From positions 2,131,752-2,195,751 of the forward strand of contig NW_019091383.1 in assembly GCF_001949145.1 (NCBI RefSeq): a stretch of DNA of 64,000 bases. The letters run 5' to 3'. Source of the stretch: Acanthaster planci (Eukaryota > Echinodermata > Asteroidea > Valvatida > Acanthasteridae). The notes below the pieces were generated by a model. It saw nothing but the letters and a program-made list of their open reading frames with translations, was not told the origin of the DNA and searched no databases. The translations under genes were made by a program, and so were the position numbers. Of the stretch, positions 12,601 through 23,270 are shown piece by piece. Position 1 is the stretch's first letter. Each line of letters opens with the position of its first letter.

Positions 12601-15600
12601 TCTTGTTTTTATGCACTGAGCCGAGCGGAATTGATTGTGTAATTATAGGTAGATAACACATGCAAGCAAAACTTTTCCTACGAATCATTACTTTGCGTGT
12701 GCAAAAGTTATAACAATTAACCCTTTACCAGTACGCAGAGCAAGCCCTGTGGTTCCACCACTGGAACGAAGTTGATTAATCTCGGACTACAAAGCACCTT
12801 GGAAGTCATGGTTGAAGTAATAACTAAAGCGCCATCCTTAGAGGCACGGAATAATATAGGTGTTCCCAGCCGAATTGTCATCTTCATGGTCAAATTCATT
12901 ATTGTTCATTCGTATTCCAACGATTTTTTCCAGCTGGTTGCTTCCATATTTCTTTTTCATACGGTAGATCCTTCGAATTCTTTTACAGGCGTGCAATGGT
13001 GCACAAATTCAACTTAGAATTAATTTTGTTCAATTGAACAGTGCATAACCGTCATTCGATTTAGCGCTGGGTGACTGGAATGAGAAATTCATCCCGAAGT
13101 TTAATTTGGTTTTCATCTATGGGAAATCATGTTTGCATTTTAAGCCATCGAATCGAGATGGCAAATTCAGATGTGTATAGAACAGAAAGGGAGGTTACAA
13201 ATAGAAAACACGCTAGAATTATACATATGTCCCACGTATTGACTTGAGTGTATATTTTTATACATCTCAAACAAATTACACATCCAGAATACAGTACGTT
13301 TGCTCCAATACTGATTGCCCGTTTAATCAAAATGCAGATTTGAAACTCTCCCTGGACCTTCATCACGAATGCCCAAAGAAAAATCCTTCAGATGCATTTT
13401 ACTGATTTGTACTTTTTTATTTATACACATTTAAGAAACACAATCTCTCACCGTATATACTAAGACTTTTCGGATTCTCTTCCAATGACTTATTTTCTTT
13501 TTTGTCACATTAAAATAACGTGTTTGCTTTCATGCTTATTTTATTTTCCCATCCTTTTAAGACATTTTCGCACTTTGTTAATTTTGTGTGACATAAATTA
13601 TTTTACTTCGCTGTTATTCATTCTTTTCATAACAATTCAAACAGAAACAATATACGAATTAGCAAATTAGCACAGACACATTGGTTTATCGTTATATAGA
13701 GAGATCTCTACTCGTGAGCCAAACGTTTCCTTTCATGAAAAATTTTGCATAAATTAGTCACACAGAGAAAAAAAGAATTAGAAGATATGTTTGCCGATTC
13801 ACGAAAATGACGAAGATGAACGCCAAAACACATGCAGCGGGAGTGTCCGCGCAAATTTGAATGCTTTTTGAGTGTTTTTCCAAATTGAATGCTGACCCTT
13901 CACTTTTTGAATGACAACATTGTGCAATCACATGCTCTAAGAATGAAATCGAATGCTCAGTTTTGCTCTTTGAATAGTGATCCAGATCATAAACCTATTT
14001 CGTACTAATTTGAATGAAACTGTCGCAAATTCGTGTGTGAAGGTAATGAATTCGGCTGAGAAAACCTATGCTTGAATGCCTGCAGGATAGGAGTGTCGAG
14101 AACGCAGTCGTGTTTTAATTTATTTTTGTTATAATTAGGCTATTATTAAGGCGCCTTTCCATATGCGCGTCAGCACTTGCGCCCAGCGTTATATCATGTT
14201 AAGAGCTGATTTTTGTGTCCATGAAAACGAAACGCACGGACGCATTATGTACGCAGCGCATCCAAAAACGTACATATGGAAAGGCACCTTAACAAAACTA
14301 CCCGGGGATACACCTTGTGCTTTCTATTGGTTTTACAGCCAGTCTTGGGAGAAGACTAGTCTGAACGCCTCATGGAAGCTCCCCGTGTTGAAATGTCCGA
14401 CTTGACATCCCTTTTCGTGCTTTGCCAAAGGGCGCCCTCTCTTGTTCCCGCGTGGGCGGATATTACGTTCTCGTTCAGTCTGACACCAGACCCAATGATT
14501 CCAATTAGACCCTTCCAAAAAAATTCTGATTTACGTGCGCATGTGCATAAATGGCACGTTGAGGCAAAAAGCTTGGGCAGCCCCATTGAAAATGTACAGG
14601 GGCAGAAATTTCAACGTCATTTTCTCTCAGCTTCTGCCCTTTTTTACTTTTGTCTTCGGAAAACTCTCTGAAATCAGTCCAGCTAGTACTTTCCGGTGTG
14701 AGAGGCAGCAAAATCAAAACTTGAAAAATTTCGTTCGTTTGAAATGCACGAGGGCGAAAGAAATCAGTAGGGTTCTGTTCTGTGTGAGCTATAAAAGAAA
14801 TTGTGCGATAGTTTGGGGTGCCATCCACCATTTTCGTACGTGGCGAAACAAACGTTTCAGTACGTCTCAAGAGTTTGCAAGTCGTTGAGCAATCACACTG
14901 TTCAAAATCTGTCGACCGTCCGAAACGTCCATTCAGTCGACAGATTTCGCGCACTGTGAACGCTTTGCAAACTCTTGCAGCCGCACTATTGTGAATCACC
15001 CGTATCATTGGACGTGGTCGGAAAGGAACCTCGTTAATTTCCCTTGACCTCGTGTGCTTTGGGAGACAGCAAAGATTTTTTAAAAAATTTTATTTAGTGT
15101 AAAATCCTTGTAGACCAGAAAGTAATAGCTATAAAAATCTTAGAGGGTTTTCCGAAGACGGAAGTGAAAAGAACTGCAGAGGCTGAGAGAAGATGACGTT
15201 GAAATTTGTGCCCCTGTATTCTTCAAAGTGACGCTCAAGCTTTTTTGCCTCCACATGCCATTTATGCGCATGCGCACGCAAATTAGAAATTATTAGTTGA
15301 AGGGTCTATGCTCGTCGAATCAAAGGTTCTCTTCGCTCTGAACATGCTCCGACGTAACGAACAACGTTTTTCTGGGTTGGGATCGTAAGAACACGCCACA
15401 CTAGCTGAATGTGGTTTTAGCTATCTCTACAGGCCCAAAGAATGAGTTACGTGGCTTCATAAAAACTATAGGACTTAACGTTGGCGGTGGATGCAAGACG
15501 ATAGCAGCATTACTGCCGAGTCTCTCTAATTTGTTTTGTTACCAATGACCCGCAACCTTTCAGTGTGTCCGAATGCGGCAGAAAGTTAGGCCGTGTCCGA

Positions 15601-18183
15601 ATAACTTGGTTGTGGCCTGAAATTGCGCACGAGTCAACAGTAGTGGCGCTGGACGCGGCCAGTTCCCATAGAGTCGCGTGTAATTTTAAACCACAGCCAA
15701 GTAATTCGGATGCGGCCTTACAATGTACACATTGATCAAAATGGTGCAGACGCAATTAAGCGTGTCTTGGGGCAATCATTCACGTTCCTATTGTCCTCTC
15801 TTGTTCTTTTTTGGAAGGCCTCTAATATGTTTTGAACACGTTTGGCAATCGTGGACGTATCGGGAATCATGGACGGTCATTAATTCTTTTGTTTAACGTC
15901 CATGATTGTTTTTCAACATCAGTGCACGCACGCAGCTGTACAACGGTGGCCAATCTGCCAATACTGCCGTTTCTTATCCGTGAATTTTCACCTGGCTGGC
16001 TGGATTTAACACAGACTAGTGAAAAGTGTACACAAACGTTATTTTATTCAAATACACAAAGTAGTCCCCAAATAAGTTTCTTGCACTCGTTTTGAAATTA
16101 ACTTACAGGGTGTGACTTCCAGCAGGCAAGATGAACTCCAACAACAGTTGCAATTGCCTTCCACGTTGCCGAGTGAGGAATGCAATTCGGTAAGTTGGTT
16201 CAAATTGGCCAGTTCACTAATAAATTCTATAATTAATGTGCACATGCGCATAAATGGCAAGTGGTGAAAAGGCTTGAGTGGCCCATTGAAAATGTACAGG
16301 GGCCACAGGGGCACAAATTTAGACTTCATTTTCTCTCAGCTTTTGCACTTTTTTCACTTTTGTCTTCGGAAAACCCTCTAAAACCATTGTAGCTATTACA
16401 ATTAAATTAATTTTAAAAAAACAGTCTTTGTTTTCTCCCCGAGTGCACGTGGTCAAAAGAAATTAACAGGGCTCCCTACCGACCATGTCCCATTAAATAG
16501 TTTGTACGTCAGGGTACTATGCACTACTCGTACTTGAATCGCGGGGTACCGTCAGACAGGATTACAATCAAGTTACGTCGTAACCGCCGAGAATGTTGGA
16601 TGGTACCCAAACGTAGCGCACAATTTATTTTTCAGATCACACGGAAAGGAACCCTACTGATTTCTTTCGACCTCATGCGCTTTGAACGAACGAATTTGTT
16701 TTTAAAGTTTTTATTTTGTTCTCCAAAAATTCCCTCTCAAATCAGAAAGTACTATGGGCTACGGGCAAGATATCCCATACGACAAAACACTGTTGCCGTC
16801 GGTGTTTAAATTTAATTTGCTTATACAAAAATCTGATCGAAGGAGTTTTTCTTGATTCTGGGCAGAGAGTAAACTTTGAGTGCATACAACGCTTCCTGTT
16901 GGTTGGCCGTCGTGCCTTGGATAACATCAGCAACCAATTGAAAGGACGATCCCACGGCATCATAAATTTCGATTATGGTACAGTGCAAAAGACATATCGT
17001 CTTATTGAATGCTACGTAAGTCATCTCTTTATAACAATGAGAGGCATTATTTCAATACGGGCGATTCACAATAGTGCGCCACCAAGAGTTTGCAACGCGT
17101 TGGCCAATCATAACGCGCGAAATTTGTCGTTGTCGACCTTTTTCAAACGCGCATTGGGTCGACAAATTTCGCGCATTGTGATTGGCCAACACGTTGCAAA
17201 CTCTTGGTGGCGCACTATTGTGAAACGGCCGTATTATACCCAAAGAAATAGGGAATCCAGTCGCATTCATTATCCATACATAAAAAGTTGCCAGATCGTC
17301 CTCAGACTGTTTTACCTCTTGAAATCTTTCACACAAAGCAAAAATTAAATTGTTCAAAGTGGTTGTAATATCTTGCCCCTTTAGGGGTAAAAACATCAGA
17401 GAAAAAGTACCCCTGTATTTGAACAACAGGTTTCAAGAGCCAAAGTTACTTGCTTTACTGCCTCGGCTCAATATAGCAATGCCGATTAAATATTTAAGCT
17501 TGTTGATCTATCGAGTTTTCTTTTCTCCAAAGCACCAAATACAAATAACGCTAAAACCAAATAAAAACCAAAAACGCTGAATTACATCTCACTTTTTTAT
17601 TTTGGTTTCTAACCAGCTGGCCGAACCTCATTGGAACAACCAAGATGAGGCAGAAAACCCATGTTCATCGACCGACTACAGCAGGTACTTACTGCCATCG
17701 CACGTCTCAACGCAGGACCTACATTACAGCAGTCACCACGTCTTGCACAATTTATCCAAAAACCTGAGACGTGTCCAACATAACTTGACGACATGCATAA
17801 ACCAACTCAGGAAGCGAGATCGGGTCGACTGGCTGAAGAACGAACTGGAGAAGCGAACCCGCGAAATCCTGCTGGATGATGACAAGCAGTACGTGGGTCT
17901 GCCAGACGAGACGCCCAAGCGAGCTTGGGCACCTGTTGGGAACGTGTACGTGGCGGTAGCGGAGGACCAGTATAAAGATAACCTTGCAGAGGCCAAGCGC
18001 GACCGGAGCGCCTTGTCCGGGCCGGCTCGGGTTGCCGACTCGGATTGGGACTGGGGGGAGCAAGTGTTCGCTCCACGGGAACGGAGATACTCGAAGAAGG
18101 ATCTCCGACTGGTAGAGCAGCTTCTTTACAGTCCACTCCAAGAACGGAAGAAGCGGATCCCATCGTGGATGGACTACCTATAA
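6667..18183 (+). CDS. secreted, mostly helical glycoprotein of unknown family (whole gene, 4 exons)
   Basis: Joining 6667-6673, 7141-7316, 16866-17015 and 17617-18183 gives exactly 900 nt: 299 residues and a TAA stop. All introns are GT-AG, with phases 1, 0 and 0. The first 15 residues (MELVLFVVTSSFVQA) form a signal peptide with a good cleavage site before SEQ. The mature chain has five cysteines (20, 67, 110, 127, 171), four N-glycosylation sequons (N47, N81, N156, N167) and several predicted amphipathic helices (about 22-56, 63-88, 94-114, 143-176). A charged C-terminal third with many basic pairs follows. I do not recognise the family. The tiny phase-1 first exon and phase-0 later introns resemble long-chain class I helical cytokine genes, but no sequence motif proves this. 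An unseen phase-0 exon in the 9.5-kb second intron is possible. Confidence 0.65.
7141..7316 (+). CDS. coding exon 2: rest of signal peptide and first helix
   Basis: Residues 3-61. The hydrophobic core VLFVVTSSFVQA is followed by SEQDCNEW and then a long amphipathic helix (roughly residues 22-56, rich in Lys/Glu/Asp with regularly spaced Leu, Ile and Phe). One sequon, NLT at 47. The exon ends in phase 0 at a GTGAGT donor. Confidence 0.7.
9121..9278. repeat. large hairpin (fold-back) with ~72-bp arms
   Basis: 9121-9192 and 9204-9278 are near-perfect inverted copies around an 11-nt loop. The arms contain the phrase GCCGAGCTTTCGGTAACTGA and its complement. A related single copy of the outer part lies at 8049-8125, and similar flanking sequence (attctgatSacggtgctac) follows both. 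The arms carry CTGAAGA...GGTA...TACC...GAAA, reminiscent of a hammerhead ribozyme core. It lies in intron 2 of the secreted-protein gene. Confidence 0.75.
9798..10223. mobile_element. Tc1/mariner-like MITE
   Basis: The ends are CAGTCATTTGCAAAAAGTTT and the inverted CAGTCATTTGCAAAAGTTTA, flanked on both sides by TA (9796-9797 and 10224-10225), the target duplication of Tc1/mariner elements. At 426 bp with no transposase remnant that I can recognise, it is non-autonomous. The open frame at 9780-10019 lies mostly inside it and is not a gene. Confidence 0.75.
10390..10552. mobile_element. CACTA-like MITE built of GGGTCA half-sites
   Basis: The left end CACTCTGAAACCTCCCGGAT and the inverted right end CACTCTAAAAACTCCCGGGT form the terminal repeats, with a possible 2-bp TG duplication outside. 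Inside are seven copies of GGGTCA or TGACCC in both orientations. A related half-element with the same end phrase is at about 9595-9640. Confidence 0.6.
11233..11412. mobile_element. fold-back MITE family A, copy 1
   Basis: Two arms of about 75 bp, each with AGAGTTTGCAACGC and GCGAAATCTGTCGACC-type cores, pair across a short spacer. Its right end TGAATCAACCGTAT matches the outer ends of copies 2 and 3. The left outer end is degenerate. Confidence 0.75.
11765..12480. repeat. interspersed repeat of the 'TTTATAAAGCGC' type
   Basis: The block begins with an AATAATAAAAATAATAATTT tract and TTCATTTATAAAGCGC, followed by phrases such as 'aggaacattccaaagttta' and 'gccgcaacggaaaaaagg' that I associate with widespread invertebrate repeats. 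No coding remains were identified and the boundaries are approximate. Confidence 0.35.
14146..14292. mobile_element. TTAA-flanked MITE
   Basis: TTAA at both ends (14146-14149 and 14289-14292) encloses inverted repeats beginning GGCGCCTTTCCATATG and GGTGCCTTTCCATATG. A TTAA duplication is typical of piggyBac and Kolobok elements. No coding remains, so it is a 139-bp non-autonomous copy. Confidence 0.75.
14505..15308. mobile_element. fold-back element family B, copy 1 (~800 bp)
   Basis: Long inverted arms: 14505-14800 pairs with about 15010-15308, including the paired phrases CATAAATGGCA, TTTCTCTCAGCTT and CTTTTGTCTTCGGAAAA. The outer ends begin TAGACCCTTC. A family A fold-back MITE (14861-15006) sits in the loop between the arms. 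No transposase coding was found. Long open frames called on either strand here (for example 14505-15008 minus) are by-products of this element. Confidence 0.7.
14861..15006. mobile_element. fold-back MITE family A, copy 2 (nested in family B)
   Basis: Arms contain CAAGAGTTTGCAA and AATCTGTCGACCG with their inverted partners GTCGACAGATTTCGCGCA and TTGCAAACTCTTG. The right end TGTGAATCACCCGTAT agrees with copy 3. It lies in the loop of the family B element, which suggests insertion into it. Confidence 0.75.
16210..16760. mobile_element. fold-back element family B, copy 2
   Basis: The left arm (16210-16480) matches the left arm of copy 1, including GCGCATAAATGGCA and TTTTGTCTTCGGAAAA. The right part (16600-16760) is an inverted match to 14690-14820 of copy 1, for example TACTGATTTCTTTCG against CGAAAGAAATCAGTA. 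The right end is truncated about 100 bp before coding exon 3 of the secreted-protein gene. Confidence 0.65.
16866..17015 (+). CDS. coding exon 3: second helix region
   Basis: Fifty codons, open in phase 0 at both ends, flanked by a pyrimidine-rich acceptor (gtttttcttgattctgggcag) and a GTAAGT donor. It holds C67 and C110, the sequon NIS at 81, and a helix-forming stretch ending in LDNISNQLKG. The final LIECY may start another helix. The open frame extends upstream of the acceptor, but that part looks noncoding. Confidence 0.65.
17055..17234. mobile_element. fold-back MITE family A, copy 3 (most complete)
   Basis: A 180-bp near-palindrome: ATACGGGCGATTCACAATAG at the left and its inverted partner at the right, with arms that pair almost throughout (AGAGTTTGCAACGCGTTGGC, GCGAAATTTGTCG). 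It lies in the 600-bp intron between coding exons 3 and 4 of the secreted-protein gene, 39 bp past the donor. Confidence 0.85.
17617..18183 (+). CDS. terminal coding exon 4
   Basis: 188 codons plus TAA, in phase 0 after the acceptor tttctaaccag. Codon use and GC content (GC-rich third positions) are clearly coding-like against the AT-rich surroundings. It carries C127 and C171, sequons NLS (156) and NLT (167), a helix around residues 143-176, and a charged tail with basic pairs (LRKR, EKR, RERR, ERKKR). The last eight residues after KKR are IPSWMDYL. Confidence 0.8.
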   Translation: MAEPHWNNQDEAENPCSSTDYSRYLLPSHVSTQDLHYSSHHVLHNLSKNLRRVQHNLTTCINQLRKRDRVDWLKNELEKRTREILLDDDKQYVGLPDETPKRAWAPVGNVYVAVAEDQYKDNLAEAKRDRSALSGPARVADSDWDWGEQVFAPRERRYSKKDLRLVEQLLYSPLQERKKRIPSWMDYL

Positions 18184-18257
18184 GCAGTGGCTGTGACGTC
18201 GTCACAATTTTGTTTACAGAAGCTGACGGTTTGTTTCCTTTTAACGCAGCTTTCCCC

Positions 18258-18263
18258 ATTAAA
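18258..18263 (+). terminator. candidate polyadenylation signal ATTAAA
   Basis: The common variant signal ATTAAA lies 75 nt after the stop codon of the secreted-protein gene. Position fits a short 3' UTR; there is no transcript evidence. Confidence 0.4.
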
Positions 18264-20599
18264 CACCGAGGCTGATGTGACATCAATTGAATTATTCGCT
18301 GGGCGTTCACTTTTATTTCCTCTTTAAAGCATTTCAATTCGCGCCGCCTGATAACTGACGACTGTTTATCGTTCTAAAAATTCTAAAAACGCGACGAAAA
18401 CCGTCTGAGAAAACACTTGAAACATTCCGTTCTACACTGACGTTCTAAAATGCATAGCAAGATATTCACTAAATTCTAGGCTTTGTTTGTGGGATACGTC
18501 TAATTCTATGCCGTTCCACAAACTTCGCCTTATTCGTGATTAAGTGCATTTGAAGAAGTAGCGTAAAGGTGCTGGAAATTTGGGGATCAGAGCAGAGGGG
18601 AATATCATCCATAAACATTTAAAAAGCAGGGGATGGAGTGACACGACATCACTCTGTATCGAGGTCGGTGTTCATGGTATTAATGTACATCTGTAATATG
18701 TATTCAGGGCATATTTATGGCTTTTTAATTGCTCTCCATTTTTGAATGATACTGAATACGTTGGAGTAGTTGGAAGTTTGAAAATTCTTCACCATCCACT
18801 TTATTTCTTTGCTCGCCTTAAAAAGTGTGGGGGATGATTAAATAGTCCCCCCCCCGAAAAAAGGGGAAGGGAATATATACCCCTACCCCCTGCCCCAAGA
18901 TTACGCCCATGATTGAAAGATGGGCCAAAAGTAAGCCAGAAATTTTTACCATCTACCTGAGCTATGTCTATCGAAGGTTTGCAGGGCTGCCATCTTGCAG
19001 GCCAGTGCATTTGTTCCACAGGGTATGAAACAAAGAACTGCCCTGCAAGACAGCCACCACGCAAACCCTCTATTCCCGAGACAAAAGACTTCAGGGATGA
19101 AGATTGCAGTGATTAGGCCATTCTTTTTCTTGCACACAGGCACGTTATATCAAGACTGAACAAGATTCTTGTAAATTCTTTCTGGAAATTAAATCAAGGT
19201 TTCTTCAAAAGTCCCATGGCAATAGGACCCAAAGGGGCTTGACGAAGCCTAGAGAGAAGACGACGAAAATTAATGTTCATTTTTAGAGGTGGGGGGAAAT
19301 ACCGGAAGGGAGAACCCAGGAAGTCAGAATCGAGTGGAAGGCGAGGAAAGTACCATTTTCCCAACCTGACTCCCCGCACGTAAATGGATGGCATCGCATC
19401 AACTGGCTTGGTTGGTGTTTCTTTTCCATTCTTTCATTTTGACAAACTAAACCAAATCATGATGTTATCCCTCCAAATGCAAAAACAGTCTTTTGAACAA
19501 TGCCTGTCACTTGTATGTGGAATTGCTGTACAAGATTATTGAAACCCATTGCAAAGAGATCAAACCATTACCCGTACATACGTTGCTCCTGATGTGATTT
19601 GAATTGCTTCGTATTTCTTTTCTCGACGAAATACACGTACCTTGATTGTTCACTTCACCGCGTCGTTTTAAAGTTAGCTCTATCCCGACTTATCTCAACA
19701 AAGATCGTGTACTGTTGACAATTTATCTAAATAAACAAATAGGGCTACATAAAATGGTGCTCTGATGCCGTCAAGGCCATTACAAAGAAAATTATTTCAA
19801 CAATTAATATTTTTGATACTGTGGTCACTTGACTGTTGCAACCATTTTGTTAGGTTGTAGTAATAGTGAGATGTACTGAATTAGCTTTTTTTTTTTTTTA
19901 GAATGCTATAGGCAAACGGTGAAAAGTGAAAGTAATGGAGTGTTGTAATAAGAGTGTGCACTTGTACATGTTGCCTTGTGGGGCGCCGGAATAATGGAAG
20001 GTACTCCACAAGGCCAGTTTTGATCCTTGTGGGGTACTAAAGTGGTACTCCACAAGAATTTCACGAAATAAATATTTCAAATTTACTCAAAAAGGAGGAA
20101 TTTTCAAGTGCCATTCATCCAATTAAAGTGTTTTATATAAGGGACATACGGTCGAAATTTCAACCCAGGAAACTGAACTTGGTTGAAATGGCAGTGATTT
20201 GAAATTTTTTCCGTGTTGTGTGGGAGTTTTGTACACGAGAACAAAGGAAATACCCCACAAGCATACATATGTGTGTACGTGTAGGCGTGGCATACTTAGT
20301 GTGGACCTCTGCACAAAAGAAGTCCACATGATGGCATTGTGTGTGTGGATGTGTGGTCAGCATTGCCATCTTTGGTGTCAGATTAGCACTGTTCACACTG
20401 GATTAACACTCCATCTACACTTTCTGTATTCACGCACTGACATTAATACTCAACTATTCGTTCGAAACAGATACCAACTACATGCATAGCACCGAAGACA
20501 TCTTCAGTTCATGAACAGGTTGCCCAAAATGATGCTCCAGGTTTGGACAGTTAATTTGTTTGTGGCCAATTTCAAATGGATGGAAGTGGAAGTGTTGAA

Positions 20600-20665
20600 A
20601 GGTGGCCCTCGGCAGTGAAAGTCGGTTGCGCGCATGTAGGTTTGAATCCAACTGCGTTGTCAGGG
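20600..20665 (+). repeat. possible tRNA-derived SINE head
   Basis: GGTTTGAATCC at 20639-20649 matches the pol III B box, and TGGCCCTCGGCAGTG about 35 bp upstream is a weak A box. No cloverleaf can be folded, so this would be a decayed SINE and not a tRNA gene. Confidence 0.3.
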
Positions 20666-23129
20666 ATTTCAAGGAGTGGCATGATACATACATGTAACAT
20701 GGCGAAAGCCCGAAGTAGGTTGTACCTGCCAACAAGAGGATCGGTTATAGTCTTTTGTGTAACTATCTGATCCTGTCGGTGATGCAAAATACTGCACTTG
20801 CTCAGGGCATTTTGAAAGGCATTTTGAGACAGGTACTGACAAAAAAGTACATTCCAGATTGGGGACGGTGATGATGCGAAGGGTTTGCAGTAAAGATGAG
20901 AAACAGGTCACTGCTGCAAAGAGAGGAAGCGAGCGAACGGGGAAAGTGGACTATTGGAAACTGCGAGGGAGAAACGAAGCAAAACAGGTAGTGGAAGATG
21001 AGAGATGAGACACGTGTGATGGAATAGGGAAAGGGAGAGCGAACCAAATCTTGAAAATGCCCGTCCTGAAAAATCAAAAAGCGAGGTACACATTACACCA
21101 CAGTACACACGGGGGCACCTTCCATCTCCAGGATGTTACGCCCACAGGCGAGGTCTATAAAAAACCGGCAGAGGGCCCCCAAAAAGGCATGAACTCCGTC
21201 TCTTTGTATCTAAATTCCTAATCAAGAGAAAAAAATGAATGTGTCTTCCATCCCAAGCGTTTGGGAGGGACTCTTTAATAGGGCACAGCAACCCAACCCC
21301 CACCCCCGTGCCGTGGTGACGTGGGAAGTAATTAAAAACAGAGAAGAGAACAAAGTACAGGCAATATGGATGAAACAAGGGACATGGTGACTGACATGGT
21401 GAGTTGCGTGCATGTAACAGAGGAGTTTGAGAATGGTGAGAACGAAAAGAGACGATGGAAAGAAGTCCACGATTACATCGTGACACTGTAGTTGCTACTG
21501 ATTTCGCGCACCTATGAAAATAGGAAATGTAAGGAAACATCTATGAGTATGCCCTTGGCTGTTTCAAAGATGCACCCGTCGTCCGTAATACCAGTCGGCG
21601 AACAATAAATGCGTGAAACTGAAGAGGAATTTATTGAGACGGGAGGGTAGCAATCTGCTTTTCACGTGCGCACTTGACTTCCTCGTTTAAATGCTGGAAG
21701 TTGGAGCTCCGTTTTCTTGAGAATCGCACCCCTGGGGCCAAACCAGCCGACGCCCCAGATTTCATGCCGTGTTATGGAACAGCGTTAATTAATTAACGTG
21801 CATGTTCTTATGCATTATCACCGCAACGAAAGCTTTCACGCCCGTGGACGCTCCATTGCAGTAAAATTGTTCATGGCATGGCGAATCCACAGCGAGACTA
21901 CCAGTATTGAATTCAGCAGAACCATCACTGCTGCAAGTTGGGGGAATCTCATTGAAAAAAATGTACCTTGAAAACGGACCTTTCCGAATGGTCACCAAAT
22001 TCAATCTTATCAAGCAATTCTGTGGGATTCCACGAAGAGCCAACTTTGTTCTGCGAAACACGCATGTTCTCACAACAGCAATGCCAGCCCTTATGTTCTA
22101 AATTTCAACTCGACACATAAAAAGAACGAATCGTTTTGCAGGAATTTCGCTGGGGGTTCAACTTTGTTGAAATTGAGGCCGTGCTCATCCCATTAATGAG
22201 CACCAGCAGCAACGTTTACATCTTCACACCGGTAAACAAAAAAGAAACAAACACACTGGGACAGTCATACACTCGTAGGTCCATAGAAATACTAGACCGT
22301 TTGATGGTAGAAATGAAAGTGTTTTCATTATTTTTGAAGCAAATTCGTATTTGCCTTCCACGGGTGACGTTTTAACATGTGGAACGTTGTAAACAGCTAA
22401 CCGCTTGCAAACTGTTCGGCAGTTTTGAATGTGTGATCTTTTAATAATTTGTATTCGTAAAATTCAAAATGATTTGGCGTTTGATGTGCAATAGTTTGGT
22501 AGTGAGAAAAATATTCTTACCAATGAAGTCTAACCAAAACATTACATTTTAATGGCATTTTAACGGGTGCTGGATAAATAAACTGTAGACAGGATGTTAT
22601 TAAAAACTAAATTTCAGCTCCACACGGCGTTAAATATCCAAGTTTAACTCTTCAAGTGGTTTTATAGTAAAATTTTCAGGTCTATGCGATGGTAGATTTT
22701 CCGGCCACGGGCAATTCATGTCATAAAGTTCTTTGGTGCATTTTACGTGATATAGTCTTGACCATTTGTACATCTAATTGGAAAACTAGTCTATTGAACA
22801 TCAATAAAAAAAAATAAGTCGCATCGTGACATGTACATGTATTTTAACGAAACTAGAAAGCGATGAAGCAGAGCAAACCGGCTGTTTGTTTCTAAAGACA
22901 GAGCAACGTATAGTTCTTGTCAACGTGTTATTCTTTCTTCTGGGATTTGATGATGGAAAAACATCTTGAGTACTTGATATTCAGAACGTGTAAAAATCGT
23001 TCATAGACACTTTGTAAACATTGACGTAATTTCGCTTTTACACAAAACTAAGGCCATATAGCACTTTCTTCAAACATAGAGTACATTGTATAAATACTTC
23101 GGCTTACAAGCAGATATTTAGAAGAATCT

Positions 23130-23270
23130 AGTGCGCCTCCAAGAGTTTGCAACGCGTTGGCCAATCACAATGCGCGAAATCTGTGGACCCAATGCGCGTT
23201 TGGAATGGGTAGACAGATTTCGTGCGTCGTGATTGGTCAACGCGTTGCAAGCTCTTGGAAGTGCGCTATC
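23130..23270. mobile_element. fold-back MITE family A, copy 4
   Basis: TGCGCCTCCAAGAGTTTGCA and GCGTTGGCCAATCACA with their inverted partners define the same palindromic core as copies 1-3. The outermost 25 bp are missing or degenerate at both ends. Confidence 0.8.

Noticed and set aside
14505-15008. 167-codon minus-strand and 117-codon plus-strand open frames
   Set aside because: Both arise from the inverted arms of the family B fold-back element and its nested MITE.
17807-18337. 176-codon minus-strand open frame over exon 4 of the secreted-protein gene
   Set aside because: It is a shadow of the GC-rich plus-strand exon, which fits splice phases and a full gene model.
21136-21540. 134-codon minus-strand open frame
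   Set aside because: Low-complexity, Ser/Pro/Phe-rich translation of a purine-rich tract; no splice sites or domain.
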